A stretch of DNA of 64,000 nt from Moniliophthora roreri (taxonomy: Eukaryota > Basidiomycota > Agaricomycetes > Agaricales > Marasmiaceae), in the NCBI GenBank assembly GCA_001466705.2, contig LATX02000001.1, positions 2,542,001 to 2,606,000 of the forward strand, written 5' to 3'. Below, piece by piece: positions 9,846 to 21,002 of this stretch; positions within the stretch are counted from its first letter, which is position 1, and the number at the start of each line of letters is the position of its first letter. The notes beneath the pieces were generated by a model. It searched no databases, was not told the DNA's origin, and saw only the letters and a list, made by a program, of their open reading frames with translations. A program made the translations under genes and the position numbers.

Positions 9846-12298
9846 ATTAACGAGGTATAGAAAATAGTTGATGAACAAAGAGGCAAATTATCCTTAGCCC
9901 CGCTGTCCTAATATCTCTTGTTGTTGTAGGACCATTCCCCACGTTCACAATCTTACGATTTTAAGACATTTCTAAGCGACTATCACCCGGTGGACTAACT
10001 ACAAGGTCCCCGATGCATAAGCGGATTGCCGAAAGACTAATATAAATGCTATGGGAAATGCTCTACACCACGGATCTCCATTTTACTACAAGTCCCAGTA
10101 TCAGAAAGTTGTGTTCCGCTGTACCACATACGGAGCCCCACCGCCTCAACGCTGTAGTTGGTGCGGGCTATTCCACATAAAGCATCCACTGCCGAACATG
10201 CCGTCGAAGAGCGCCTTGACCGAGAAGGCATATTGCCCCGCCGTGTGCGCAAGTATGTAGCTTTTCGAGGATTGATCTATCATGGACACGAAACGAAGCA
10301 TCAGTATCCGACGAGAGCGGTCGCAATCTCCGTGCTCACAGGAAAATCAGGCACATGAAACAGTCAGCGGCCGTTATAGAGGGAGGTTCAAAGTTGAAAA
10401 TTCGGGTGGCGCATCCAGTCCTGATTCGCATCAATCGTACAGCGCTTCCTGCATATGGTATGACTCTAGTTGGCCCACCGATAGGAAAGCTGTCATGGCA
10501 ATGATGTCCTAATGCAGTGCTGGTTCCAGGTATTAACTTGATTGAGCGGACGTCTTGCATGGCCTTTGCGCCTAGTTACAATTTTGGCTATTCGAGCTTT
10601 ATACCTGTGCTTCATAGAGTTGGGTATTGAGATGCAATTTGCATAATTGATCAGCTTCGGCCTAGACATATAGCTTCTTGTAGCACTGCTGTGATGCAGT
10701 TGAACCCGGGAGATAGCAGAATATCAACGACAGCGTGTAGTGGCCTTCGGAGCCATCCTTTCGTCTCGTATTTACGCTGAGCATTCCCAACCTGTGGTTA
10801 TCACTGGGATCAGACACCTGACATCGAGGCGACGTACCACGATTTCCCATCGGAATCAAGTGGTGCAGGCACCGGATCCATGCGAAAAGTTTCTTTTTGC
10901 AACAAATTCCGATATGGGAAGCTCTATGCCAAGCCGGTAGACGTCATGAGCTTTCTGGCTGCACGCACTGCGAGACTCTTGGGAAGAATGCCACGATGAC
11001 AAGAACTTCACTGCAAGTTTCTTCAACGCCGTGGAATAATGGGAGTCCGAACAAAACGCGTCTCCAAGACTTGGTTCTAGAGTCTGGAATCGAGGAACAC
11101 CTAGAATGCGGTCCAATCCTGTTGCTTGCCAGTTGGCTTGACTCGCCTTCTTGCGGTATGCATTGAGAACAGCTTTGCTTCCTTGAACACTTCAATCAAA
11201 TCCAGTAAAGTTAGACTTTGATCTTAGTAGTTGAGCATCCAGGTAGTGTTGTTGCGGAAGGAAGGCTACACACCAGTTCCCTATCTGAATACAACTCGTG
11301 CGAGGCCTATATGCCAAAAGAGAAAATAAAATCCCTGAATGCATGGGGAATGAATCTGATCAAGTTTAGAAACTGCCCAATCGTTGCTCGAGGACGTGGC
11401 TGGAGAAAAAGACAGGCATGTGGGCGCTTTGCGGCGCTTAGACATCCTGGTCTCAAACTACAGTCTACCAAGGCAAAACATGAGTTTTCTTCCGCACAAG
11501 CTAGAATCGAAACAACACCAGCTCGAGCTTTGAATGCATGTGATTATAGCCTCATTTGATAATGGGACAACTACCACCAACGCCAGAACTGTTCATAATG
11601 GCCTTCTACTGCGCGCTGTACTCTCGTTTGACTCTCGTTCCTGGAATGGTACCTCTTGCTTGAAGAGCCTCAACAGCAGTCATGGATGAGTTGGTGAGCC
11701 CAATTTTCGCCGAAATACCCAGCTAACTTCGGAACTTCAATAGGGATTGCAAGTTGTGCATAACAGGAAGGACCACGTTTTGCTTCCTCGTGTCGAAAAT
11801 CACCGCAGTAACTACTGCAACCCTGTCTTCGGGACATCACCAGACTCGCGAAGTAAAGGAGTTGAAACACTTCATGACCTCAATGATGACGACCTACGAA
11901 GCTTGGTGAACACGACTTCAAGTTGAAGTAGAAGAGGCTGCACGTTTCAGATATGGTTGACCATGGTGTGTCCCGAAACGTCGTAAACGTGTTGCAAAAG
12001 TTCCGACTGCTTCCCTCAACAGCTCTCGTCCAATTTACTCCTTCGCATCGTATTTAATCTCCGATGACTTGCTCCCACTTTGATTACCTCACTTCACGAG
12101 AAGCCTACTCTTGATACGTGAAGTGAATGAATGGTCAAATGATGAAAAAGTTCTACGTTTGCGTTACCTGCAAATGGAGGTCGAGAGAGAGAAAAAATTC
12201 AATTGCAGATCTAGACAGCAATACAACAGACACCATAATAGACACAAAAACGATACAACCTGATCAAAGGCAACCCGGAGCGAGAGTCTAAGTACAAT
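9846..12298. other. 2.45 kb with no recognisable gene
   Basis: Short ORFs occur on both strands (for example 10856-11116, 11218-11559, 11670-11870), but none shows a domain, a plausible exon chain or low-complexity bias. CpG frequency looks normal, unlike the right end of the window, so it is not obviously methylated repeat DNA. It could hold a non-coding transcript, a fast-evolving orphan gene or an old relic. Confidence 0.4.
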
Positions 12299-14966
12299 TT
12301 ACTGAGGAGTCCGACGAGTAATAGGCGAACGGGAAGGGAACGCCATCCACAAACATATCATGACGGTCGTCAGAGGAACGGCGAGGTAGGGCAAGGATTT
12401 AATGCCTTTTACACTTGACATTGCGCCAACGACTAGTGGGAAGGAGGCTGCGAGGTGAAAAATTCAGCTTCTGATGCAGAGGGTGGCTGGAAGAGCGTAC
12501 ATGTACCGAGATTTCCAGCTGCGCCACTGCAAAGACGCGAATTACTTTCAGTAGGCCGAGGGGGCAGCTAGATTCACTTACAAGATAGCCATACCCATCA
12601 TACGCACATCTTGAGGGACAACCTCGCTGAGCATCGTCAAACCAGCTGGCCACACGGGACCATACATGAGTCCGATGATTGCTGTCGAAAGCGAGTTCTC
12701 GATGTTCGAATTGACAAACCAAATCAGAATGTGCATGATGAGAGCGACACCTGGTCGAAGTAAACTTCACCAAATGCAGGGGTAGTTTATCGAAAGCATA
12801 CCCCTGGCGAAGCGATGCAGATTAGAGCGAGTTCTATGAACACTATGTTTGAATAACTCACATGAAACCGACGATAATGGTCTTCCGTTGCATGAAGTTG
12901 AGCCTGTTGATCACTGTCAACACTTTGTTTTCCGAGAGATCCCTGAAACCATTCACTTTGGTGAAAAATATCCCCAAAGAACACGTCCCACAGCCAGGCC
13001 GCCATTGAATCCAGACGTGACATATCCAACCGTTTTTGGGTTCGCATTCTAGCAAAAATGATGCAGCGAGTGTTTAATTTTGCTTCTTAGAAAGGGGAGT
13101 AGACCTACACGAGTCGCAAGAAGGTAGGACACGGCCTAAGATGCACGAACTGTTAGATCTGTGCTTTTTTCCGAGGTTTGTCGCACTCACAAAACCTTGC
13201 GTTGTGGTCTCGCTAATGGTGAAAACTGAGAAACTTGGGATGTGGATAGAAGGAAACTGAATATTCACCTTCCACAGTAGAGCCAACCAAAAACGGCAAA
13301 TGCCCATACCAAAGGTAAACGAAACGCACGGAGCAACCCTGTGCCAATATCAGAGCTTCAGAGCTAGACCAAATTCAGGAGCCAAATACACGGACCACTG
13401 CCTTGCGGCTGAGCGGCCACCAAAGTCGTCGACGAGGATGGGCTCTCCTTCTCCTCCGGAGTCATCGGCGATAAGGCAATTTCTCTATCTTCGTCTGTAG
13501 GAGTGCCGGGGGAAGATCTCGGGGTAGCTGCAGCCAGTGCTTCCTTTCTTTCTGCAAACCGCTCGCGCTGGGTAGGCCGGAAAGAGTAAACGACGAATCC
13601 CAAGTTAATAGCAGATACCACCAAAGACCCGTAGTAGAAGTTTGGCCACGGAGCACCTGCTGCAATGATCGATTGACATACGAGAGGTGCAAACGCGCCT
13701 CCAAAAGCTACGATGTACCCACATGTGAACAAGACAATGCGTGATCGGGAAGAGGAATCTCACCCCAGAGTCCATAAGCATATCCCATAGCCTGCTTCGG
13801 TCCACTCGCCAGATACTCGTTTCTGGCCACACAAACGTTAGTATAACCCTTCTTCACGGCAGCAGTAATAAGAAAGGATTACAAGGACGCTAAGTTGCAA
13901 ACGGAAGCTTGTCATTAACCAGCCGAAACTAGAAGCGAAGAACGCATTACCAGTCAAAAAAGCTCTTGCCAGGGCGGCAGTAGCATAAGCTATGAACATT
14001 GCCGAGAATCCAAGTCTTACTCCCATCAGAATGAAGAATGAGGAATGGACGATGCTGGCGGAGACGAGCGTGTTGAAGCGAGCTTGGGAGGTAGAGAATC
14101 CAATAGTGTTCCGGACATTGTCGGTCGGTCGGTGTAGCGACAACCAGGCTGGGATCATTGATTTTCTTCCAATATGGTAGAGGCCGAAACGATGTGTGAC
14201 GGGCTCGACAACAAAAGTGCCGATGAAAAACCTGTCAAAAAGGAACGGATGTCTGTCAATAATTGATCGCGAGATAAGATACATACTGACCCTACGGTGC
14301 TACCGCAAAAAAGCGCAGAGGTCAACATATCGCTGAGGTTGAACTGGGCCTTCAGGTCTGCGATAATTGAACATATGAATATCAATGAACACTGGCATGT
14401 AAACGAACACAAACACGGTAAAGCCGTGCCAGTAACTGAACGGGTAAATTAGTCTAAGTTGCGATACTGATTTGGACGTGTTTACCTCCATCGCCCCAAC
14501 CGCAGAGGAAATACAAGAAGTATGCACAAGCCAAACGCTGCTTCATTCTATCGAGCTTGGGTGTAGGAGCAGTGGAAGGTTGGCCTCCCATCAGTTCGAT
14601 GATTGACCCGCTTCTGTCGACAGCGGTACTTGGCGGACATTCAGTAGCCGGTGTCGCAGGTAGAGAAGGTCCAGGTGTAGGTAGTGACGAGCCCTGATGT
14701 CTAGGAATGTAAACATTGGTCGAGTATCCCGACATGTACACATTGGATAGAGGCGAAGGAAGAGAAGGAGTTGTATCGTTCGGCGGATCATCATCCGAGT
14801 CGATGGCCGATTCGTTTTGAAGAGTTGAGTCATTTGCGCCAGTACCCGGGCGACCAAAAGAGATCTGCGGGAGAGTAGGGTTGAGACTAAACCTGCGGCC
14901 ACGAAGGCCACTAGGAGTGCTCTTTTGACAGTAGTCAACAGCAGGAGTGGACAACAGAGAGGACAT
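12299..14966 (-). CDS. Major facilitator superfamily transporter, FHS-like
   Basis: Predicted 12-helix membrane transporter. The N-terminus is a cytosolic Ser/Pro/Thr-rich tail of roughly 150 residues with no membrane segment. The first helix region reads LACAYFLYFLCGWGDG. Later family blocks are LFCGSTVGFFIGTFVVEP, GYAYGLWGVGAFASPLVC and ALIMHILIWFVNSN, then IIGLMYGPVWPAGLTML. The YGxWGxGAFxSPL motif at the start of the second half fits fucose/glucose-type permeases and fungal BSC6-like carriers. Many introns were read, including a 51-53 bp one inside the GYFSPKLNFMQRK loop and one before the last exon (VGAMSSVKGIKSLPYLA). The stop is TAA at 12299-12301. The start at 14966 (MSSLLSTPAVDYC) was chosen; an in-frame ATG lies at 15011. 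Substrate is unknown. Confidence 0.82.
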
Positions 14967-16282
14967 CGCGAAAGGGATATAGAGACGGAACGTATGCGAT
15001 GAAAGCCACACCCCGAGATAGGAACATTTTATAGGGCACCTTCATGTCTTTCGGACCGTGACAAGAGGGCGAAGTAGGAAAGTAGACAGGGTGCAGACGG
15101 CAGATAAGCGTTGAAGACCCCTCCCAACACCCGAAACCCTGGCTATAGTAGGTCATATGTATGGCATTTCCAGAGCGGGATACGCATGAAGCGAATTGAG
15201 AAGCCGTTTGTGTCGCGTATTTCAACTCGGATTTTCGGCGGTTGGATGCATGTCTTTTCTAGCCGCAGTGAAGAGGGAATTAGCAAAGGGTCGAATTTTG
15301 CTTGGATTTCTCCGTTTGCAGCCACGAAGCGAGAGCCCTGCAGGATCTAATTTTCGTTTTAGGAAGGGCGAAATTCCCCGCCTCGCTTTCCAGAGCTCTC
15401 GTCAGTCGAAACTAAATGAGTACCCGGGTTGTGGATCCGGCCGTATAGTCAGGTATCTCGTGTTGGGCTGGATATGGGCCGCTACTCACATAGAAGATCC
15501 GTGAAAGTAGAGGTTGTCGACTGTGTGGAGAAATGCGTACAAGGAATCTCCTGGCGTTGGAGCCAAGCTGAGACCCCACTGTACTGAGGCAGGCCACGGT
15601 TCTATCCAGGACCTTTACCTACCTTCGCACACGCCTTTTCGCCAGGCAGTCCTAATGACTTGACGAAGCATCGTGTGGGCAATTATAAGGGTCCAAATCT
15701 CAGCTGGTGATAGTATGTTGAGGTAAGCATATACTTGACGAAAACGTAGAAGCGAGGGTTTCTTCTAAGATTGAAAAAAGGGTATCAATGGCGCCATAAA
15801 GCGAACCAAGATTCCAATCCCATGGGGCGTAGGGTGTTGAGCGTGACCAGCGTGGAAAGGCACCTCTCGGCGAAAGAGCAAGCGCGTGTGGAAATGCTTT
15901 CTTCCTGTCGGCTCGGAGTTCGGACGGATACGGCTCCAGGTCAGGACTTGTACCATAAGTGGGAATTCATCGTGTGTGAGCCTGCAAGTTTTTAGTCAAA
16001 GTTTTCTGCCTCGAGGTGCTTCAGCCATTCGGGGAAGCGACAAATATTCGGACATGAAAATAATGTGGTGTTTGAAATATCAGTCCTCTCGCATCTCCGA
16101 AAAAGCGGACACGCATAGGGAAGTGCGGATCATGTGTCGAAAATACTCCCAGGGATTTTTTTTTCGGTTTGGCAAACGAGATCGGTGTTAAGTATGGTAC
16201 CACAATAATAAGAATGATGTGCATATCACTGGATATTAGTAGGAAGCATAGTGTAAAGAAAAGGATGGATACAGGCGCATAA
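14967..16282. other. Intergenic region upstream of the MFS gene
   Basis: Contains the MFS promoter and the 3' end of the next minus-strand gene. Several ORFs of 60-100 codons have no family-like features. No repeats were noticed. Confidence 0.45.
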
Positions 16283-17320
16283 TCAAACTGATATGCGAGC
16301 TCTGAAAGCTCGTGGCTTGCAGTAGAAACAGATGAGAGTGAGGAGAAGCGTTGTAAATGACAAAGGTAAACAGAGAACAGCCGTGAAACATACGTGAATG
16401 GTCTGCAGAAGATCTACGAAAGAAAGCCGTGCTGCCTTGGAGGAACAACGGAATTTTGTGTAACAGAATAGACGTTCTGAGGAACATCGATCGCTGTATG
16501 ACGACGTCGTTGGTACGGATGGAATGAGGGAAGGCTCGATTGGCTGATAATCGAGCTTCAATGCGAGATCCCGCTCAACGCGCTTCAGTAGTACCTGCAT
16601 CATCCAGCTATCGCTAGATGACTCGTACTGGCTTCCATGACTGTCAGGAACAGGTACGATCAGAACCACATCCTCTTTCGCTCCTCTCTGCCTAGGGTAC
16701 GACGGAGCGTAAAGTCTTTCTCGCACACTCCTGCAATGAAACCCTTTCAACACTGTTGCAACAAGATCCCATATGACTTTTTGGGAGTGAGGAGAGATGG
16801 ACTTGGCCGTGAACTGCAATGATTTGCGCGAAAGGTAATATTCTAGCCATTCCTGGCGATCGACGAATCGCTTTGGATTTAGAGAGGGGACAGCTAGTGC
16901 ATTGCTGAAAGCGGACAGAGAATAATCTGCTGGTGACGCAAGAAGGTACTGCCGCGCTTCGACACAGTGGCAAGCACCCGTAAATTCTGTCCATTGCCAA
17001 ACGTCGTTCCCATAGACATATTGGTTGTACGAGAGGCACTCGGTGCATAAAAGCTGGCAAAGTGTGTTTTCGTAGCGCTGCAATGCCGACAATGATTGAA
17101 TGATGAGATATTCGGTAATGTTCGCAAGCAAATAAGAGCGAACATGGAGGATGATTTCGGTGGGTAGGGTGACATTGGTGGCTGGCTTCGACGAAAGCGG
17201 TCGGATTGGGGGTTGACAGATAATGGAATCCAGTGCTTTGACCTCGTCCGAGAAACAAGCAAGGCATGCGTGCATAAGGCTTGAAGGGGAGGTACTGATG
17301 GGTTGGATGTGGTGCATCAT
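16283..17320 (-). CDS. Uncharacterised 345-aa protein, possibly F-box-like
   Basis: A single uninterrupted frame of 345 codons, long for chance and unusually intron-free for this window. The frame continues to a TTG at 17335, but the first ATG is at 17320 (MMHHIQPIS). Residues about 50-65 read LPTEIILHVRSYLL, which resembles the first helix of an F-box. A Cys- and aromatic-rich stretch follows (LLCTECLSYNQYVY, then GACHCVEARQYLL). The C-terminus contains a strongly hydrophobic stretch (CFTAVLCLPLSFTTLLLTLICFYC) fitting one membrane helix, with a basic tail after it. I do not recognise a characterised family. It is divergent from the methylisocitrate lyase gene across 1.1 kb. Membrane location is inferred from hydropathy only. 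Confidence 0.6.
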   Translation of the reverse strand: MMHHIQPISTSPSSLMHACLACFSDEVKALDSIICQPPIRPLSSKPATNVTLPTEIILHVRSYLLANITEYLIIQSLSALQRYENTLCQLLCTECLSYNQYVYGNDVWQWTEFTGACHCVEARQYLLASPADYSLSAFSNALAVPSLNPKRFVDRQEWLEYYLSRKSLQFTAKSISPHSQKVIWDLVATVLKGFHCRSVRERLYAPSYPRQRGAKEDVVLIVPVPDSHGSQYESSSDSWMMQVLLKRVERDLALKLDYQPIEPSLIPSVPTTSSYSDRCSSERLFCYTKFRCSSKAARLSFVDLLQTIHVCFTAVLCLPLSFTTLLLTLICFYCKPRAFRARISV

Positions 17321-18431
17321 GAAACTGGGCAGCAAGAGGTAGGTACCTGAGATAGGATATATAAGTACGGGGGCAGTTTGAAAGGAAGCAAGAAGATCAG
17401 ATTGGAAATGTTACTATTTCACAGTTCTTGATCGGGGCACAGACAAGAACTGACATGACGCAAAGTAGGCAAAGTACTTTCCGCGGACCTCTTCCACTCA
17501 ACTCCGCAGACTGAATGCGCGGGGCGGCATCGACTCAAAATCTGCACTGAGCGGAAGCTTGACGATGACATTGAGAGGACGATCATGTCTGTGCAACCAA
17601 GTCACCGAATGCCACTAACCGGTATTTCTCTTGATGCCGTACGTCACTCTTCCCACCCAGGCCACCGGGAATGAATTAACCACGGACAGCCAGAGCCTAT
17701 TGTTAATAGGCTTTGAAGGTGCAAAGAAGAAGACGGACAAGTTAGATTAATGGGCATGTACATAATGAAGACAGCGGACTGACCGTCGTAGACTTCTGAG
17801 AAGACCAAAGCTAGACAGCTTCCAAAAGGATGGCTCATTCTCCGAGCGCAATCAGAACCAGGATTTCTCAGAGGATAATCTGAATCGGTCCCTTGGACAA
17901 CGTATGGTATCTTGTAGTATCGTAAAGCGTGCGTCGCCGAGGGAGAGAAGCTCTGTGCAATGTACGATAGCATTACGGGGACGCGGTGCAGTGGTGTACA
18001 TTCCACGAACCGCCAGGCTTGCCATTAAGCCAAAGTTGACTATTTGAGTCTGATACTCTTCTAGCCTAATATTTGCGTACAGTTTGGTTGTCTAAAATTC
18101 AACCATCGCCTTTTAAGCGTGGTCGTCTGGACTTCGTGTCTTCAAGAAGCAAAAAAGAATGCGTGCATGAGGCTCTTTGCAATTCTGGGTGCTCAATGTT
18201 AGATCATCATTGAAATCAATAGGAAAGAGTTGGTCTAGATACTTGCAGGTTCTTTTCATCCAGTCGAAATTCTGACACTTCGCAGAGTCAAGCCGAGTAC
18301 AACCGAATACAGCCGAGTAGTTTGGTCAGCCAACTCTTCTGGTCCCGGATTTATAACGACAGAGAATTCCAAGTTTCACGCTGAAGCAGCAACGACGACA
18401 GCGAAGTTGAGAACCTCCTGCGTTGCTCGAA
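17321..18431. other. Divergent intergenic region upstream of methylisocitrate lyase
   Basis: No supported gene; the minus ORF at 17644-18006 lacks features. It holds a 10-bp tandem repeat at 18291-18320 and a TTTATAA element at 18350-18356, 76 bp before the lyase ATG. Confidence 0.5.
18291..18320 (+). promoter_or_regulatory. Three tandem 10-bp elements in the lyase promoter
   Basis: Three consecutive 10-mers read AGCCGAGTAC, AACCGAATAC and AGCCGAGTAG, about 110-140 bp before the ATG. The spacing is one DNA helical turn, so the three sites face the same side. A zinc-cluster activator recognising CCG is a reasonable guess but is inference only. Confidence 0.4.
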
Positions 18432-20677
18432 ATGCTATTCACGAGATTGTCGCTTAGAAGAGCTCCTCTTCACCGCGCTCTCCGAGTCCGAGCCATGTCC
18501 TCATCTCCAGAAGCACTCCCAACTCGACCACTTTCCATAGAGGAGGAAGAAGCACAGTTTCAATCGAGGATCAAGGACATGGATTCTTTCTTTTCTCAAC
18601 CCCGTTTCAAGTCTACAAAAAGGCCGTATACCGCACAAGATATCGCGTCTAAACAGGGTTCTCTACCTGTTCTGCCCCTCCCTTCCAATCTCCTGGCCGA
18701 CAAGCTACACGCACTCTTCACGAACGCTGCAGATGCGGGGAAGCCAGTTCTTACTATGGGTGCCATTGACCCAGTACAGATGACTCAAATGGCACGCCAT
18801 CAACAAGTCGTTTATGTCTCGGGATGGGCATGCTCAAGCGTGTTGACAACTGGAAACAATGAAGTGGGGCCGGATTTCGGGTGCGTCGTACTTCGCTCGT
18901 CTGATCTACCTTTGCTCACAGGACATGTCAATCCAGAGACTACCCTTATACGACAGTACCGAATCAAGTTCATCGCATATTCCGAGCCCAACAACTACAC
19001 GACAAGAAGCATTATGATGAACGAATGTCGGCACCTCCGGAGCAACGCCAGAAGATGGAATATGTGGATTACCTTCGACCCATCATAGCTGATGCTGATA
19101 CAGGGTGAATACGAGCTATTGCGCAGTTCTTGGACTTTTGTTTCACGGTTTCGATAACAGGCATGGTGGATTGTCCGCGGTGATGAAGTTGACCAAATTG
19201 TTCGCCGAATCCGTGATTATTATCTCTTCTTGAGGTCAGAACTATCGCTGAACTTGATACTAGGGCGCATCCGCTATTCATTTCGAGGATCAGCTGCATG
19301 GAGGAAAGAAGGTAGGTACGGATTCGACCTAGGTTGACTCGCTGACTCAATCCTCCATAGTGCGGTCACTTGGCTGGGAAAGTCCTCGTTCCAACTTCAA
19401 CTCACACTTCCCGTCTCATTTCCGCTCGATTCCAACTTGACCTCATGAAGTCGACTATGCTTGTCATTGCAAGGACAGATGCTGAGTCCGGCAAACTAAT
19501 ATCATCAGCAGTTGACATCGTGGATCAAGAATTCATACTTGGAACGACCACACCAGGAAAACCTCTAGCCCAAATTTTGACCGAGGCTGAAATGAGTGGT
19601 GCATCAGGCCCCAAGATCGATCGTCTTGAAAAGGATTGGACTGACGAGCATCATCTGGTCACCTTCAATCAAGGTTCGTGCACTCTATATCGAGTTTTTG
19701 AACACTGATACTGAAGACTCTACAGCCGTGGAAGCCGCGATCAAGAATTCCACGATCAACGACAAAGAGGCCGCATACAAAGCTTATCTCACCGCCGCCT
19801 CAGGTAAATCTACCGTCGACGCTCGCGAGATAGCCAAAGACATCCTGGGAGCTAGTGTTTTCTGGGATTGTGATAGTAAGCTGTCAAGCGCCCGAACCTC
19901 ACGGCAGCATTGTCACTCACATAGGCTGCAGTGCCTCGTACACGTGAAGGATACTACCACACGACTGGTGGCCTCGAACCTGCTATCAAACGCGCTATAA
20001 CCTTTGCACCTTACGCCGACCTGCTTTGGTTAGAAACGAGTATGCCAAACATCGAGGAAGCCAGATACTTTGCACGCAAGATTCGCGAAAAGCACCCCGG
20101 AAAGTTTGTGTCAAGCGATGTTCTGCACCTTCCGTCCTGGCTGAACGAGTATGCAGGTGGCTTGTATACAACTTGAGTCCTAGCTTCAATTGGTCGGCAC
20201 ATGGCTTCTCCGGTGCGTTATCCTTGTTCGTAGTGGTAGAATCGTACTCAATATCCACCAAAAAGAGACTGATCTGAAGAACTTCTGCTGGGAACTTGGC
20301 AAAGAAGGGTAAGAGCACCTTTAGAAGATCCTCGCCTTGCGACTGACTGAGCTATCTAGTTTTGTACTCCAGCTGATCTCATTGGCTGGCCTTCACAGCA
20401 ACGCCACAGCAACCGGTGAGCTTGCCACCCACTATAACTCCGTTCAATGCTTACTTTAGGCCACTCATCAGCGGAACTTGCGGCTCGGTATAAGGAAGAT
20501 GGCATGCTCGCCTACGTTGAGCTTGTGCAGCGCAAGGAGAAGGAAATAGGCTGCGATGTCTTGACTCACCAAAAGTGGTCGGGAGCAAACTACGTCGATA
20601 AAATCCTTCAAAGTGTATCGTCCGGTTCTTCGAGCACTTCCGCATTAGGAAAGGATTCCACCGAGAACACCTTCTGA
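18432..20677 (+). CDS. mclA: Mitochondrial 2-methylisocitrate lyase (isocitrate lyase superfamily)
   Basis: Cleaves 2-methylisocitrate to pyruvate and succinate, the last step of the methylcitrate cycle that detoxifies propionyl-CoA in mitochondria. About nine exons encode roughly 600 aa. The N-terminus [20 protein letters not shown] is Arg-rich with no acidic residue, a typical mitochondrial presequence. The signature KKCGH is split by an intron (19312-19360). Family blocks include [54 protein letters not shown] and [15 protein letters not shown]. The residues after KKCGH and the presequence resemble fungal methylisocitrate lyases more than glyoxysomal isocitrate lyase, which is why I prefer that name. 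The ATG at 18432 was chosen; an upstream TTG does not count. A second ATG at residue 22 (MSSSPEAL) could give an untargeted form. Confidence 0.85.
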
Positions 20678-21002
20678 GTTATACTTAGTTAGCTTGTATA
20701 TACTAATGTTCCTTGCATTGTATAACAAGCCTATCTCATCCCTGCACTGAAAATGGCTGCCTGTAGGCCTGAGGTATTCCTATAAATCGTGCTCGGTCCG
20801 AGTGACCGTCAGCTTGACGGGCCCTGCGGATGGTCCGTGCACGTTCACGGCCACGTTCAAAGAAATGCGTCATAAATCACTTCTTTAATTACATATTTCT
20901 CCTCATTTCTAGAAGTCGTCCAGACCCGCGAACGTTCCCGTTCAACGTTTCTTTCCTTCTTGGTCCTCGCTGGACATTGTCAGGCTCAACTTCGAGGATA
21001 CC
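20678..21002. other. Intergenic region between methylisocitrate lyase and NTE1
   Basis: A short same-strand gap holding the lyase 3' UTR and the NTE1 promoter. Nothing else was seen. Confidence 0.5.

Noticed and set aside
11218..11559. 113-codon plus-strand ORF
   Set aside because: No family resemblance, no flanking exons, and length within chance for this composition.
17321..17335. Extension of the 345-aa protein to 17335
   Set aside because: The codon there is TTG. The first ATG is at 17320.
18423..18431. Upstream TTG as start of methylisocitrate lyase
   Set aside because: TTG starts are not used in nuclear fungal genes in this way; the ATG at 18432 begins a good mitochondrial presequence.
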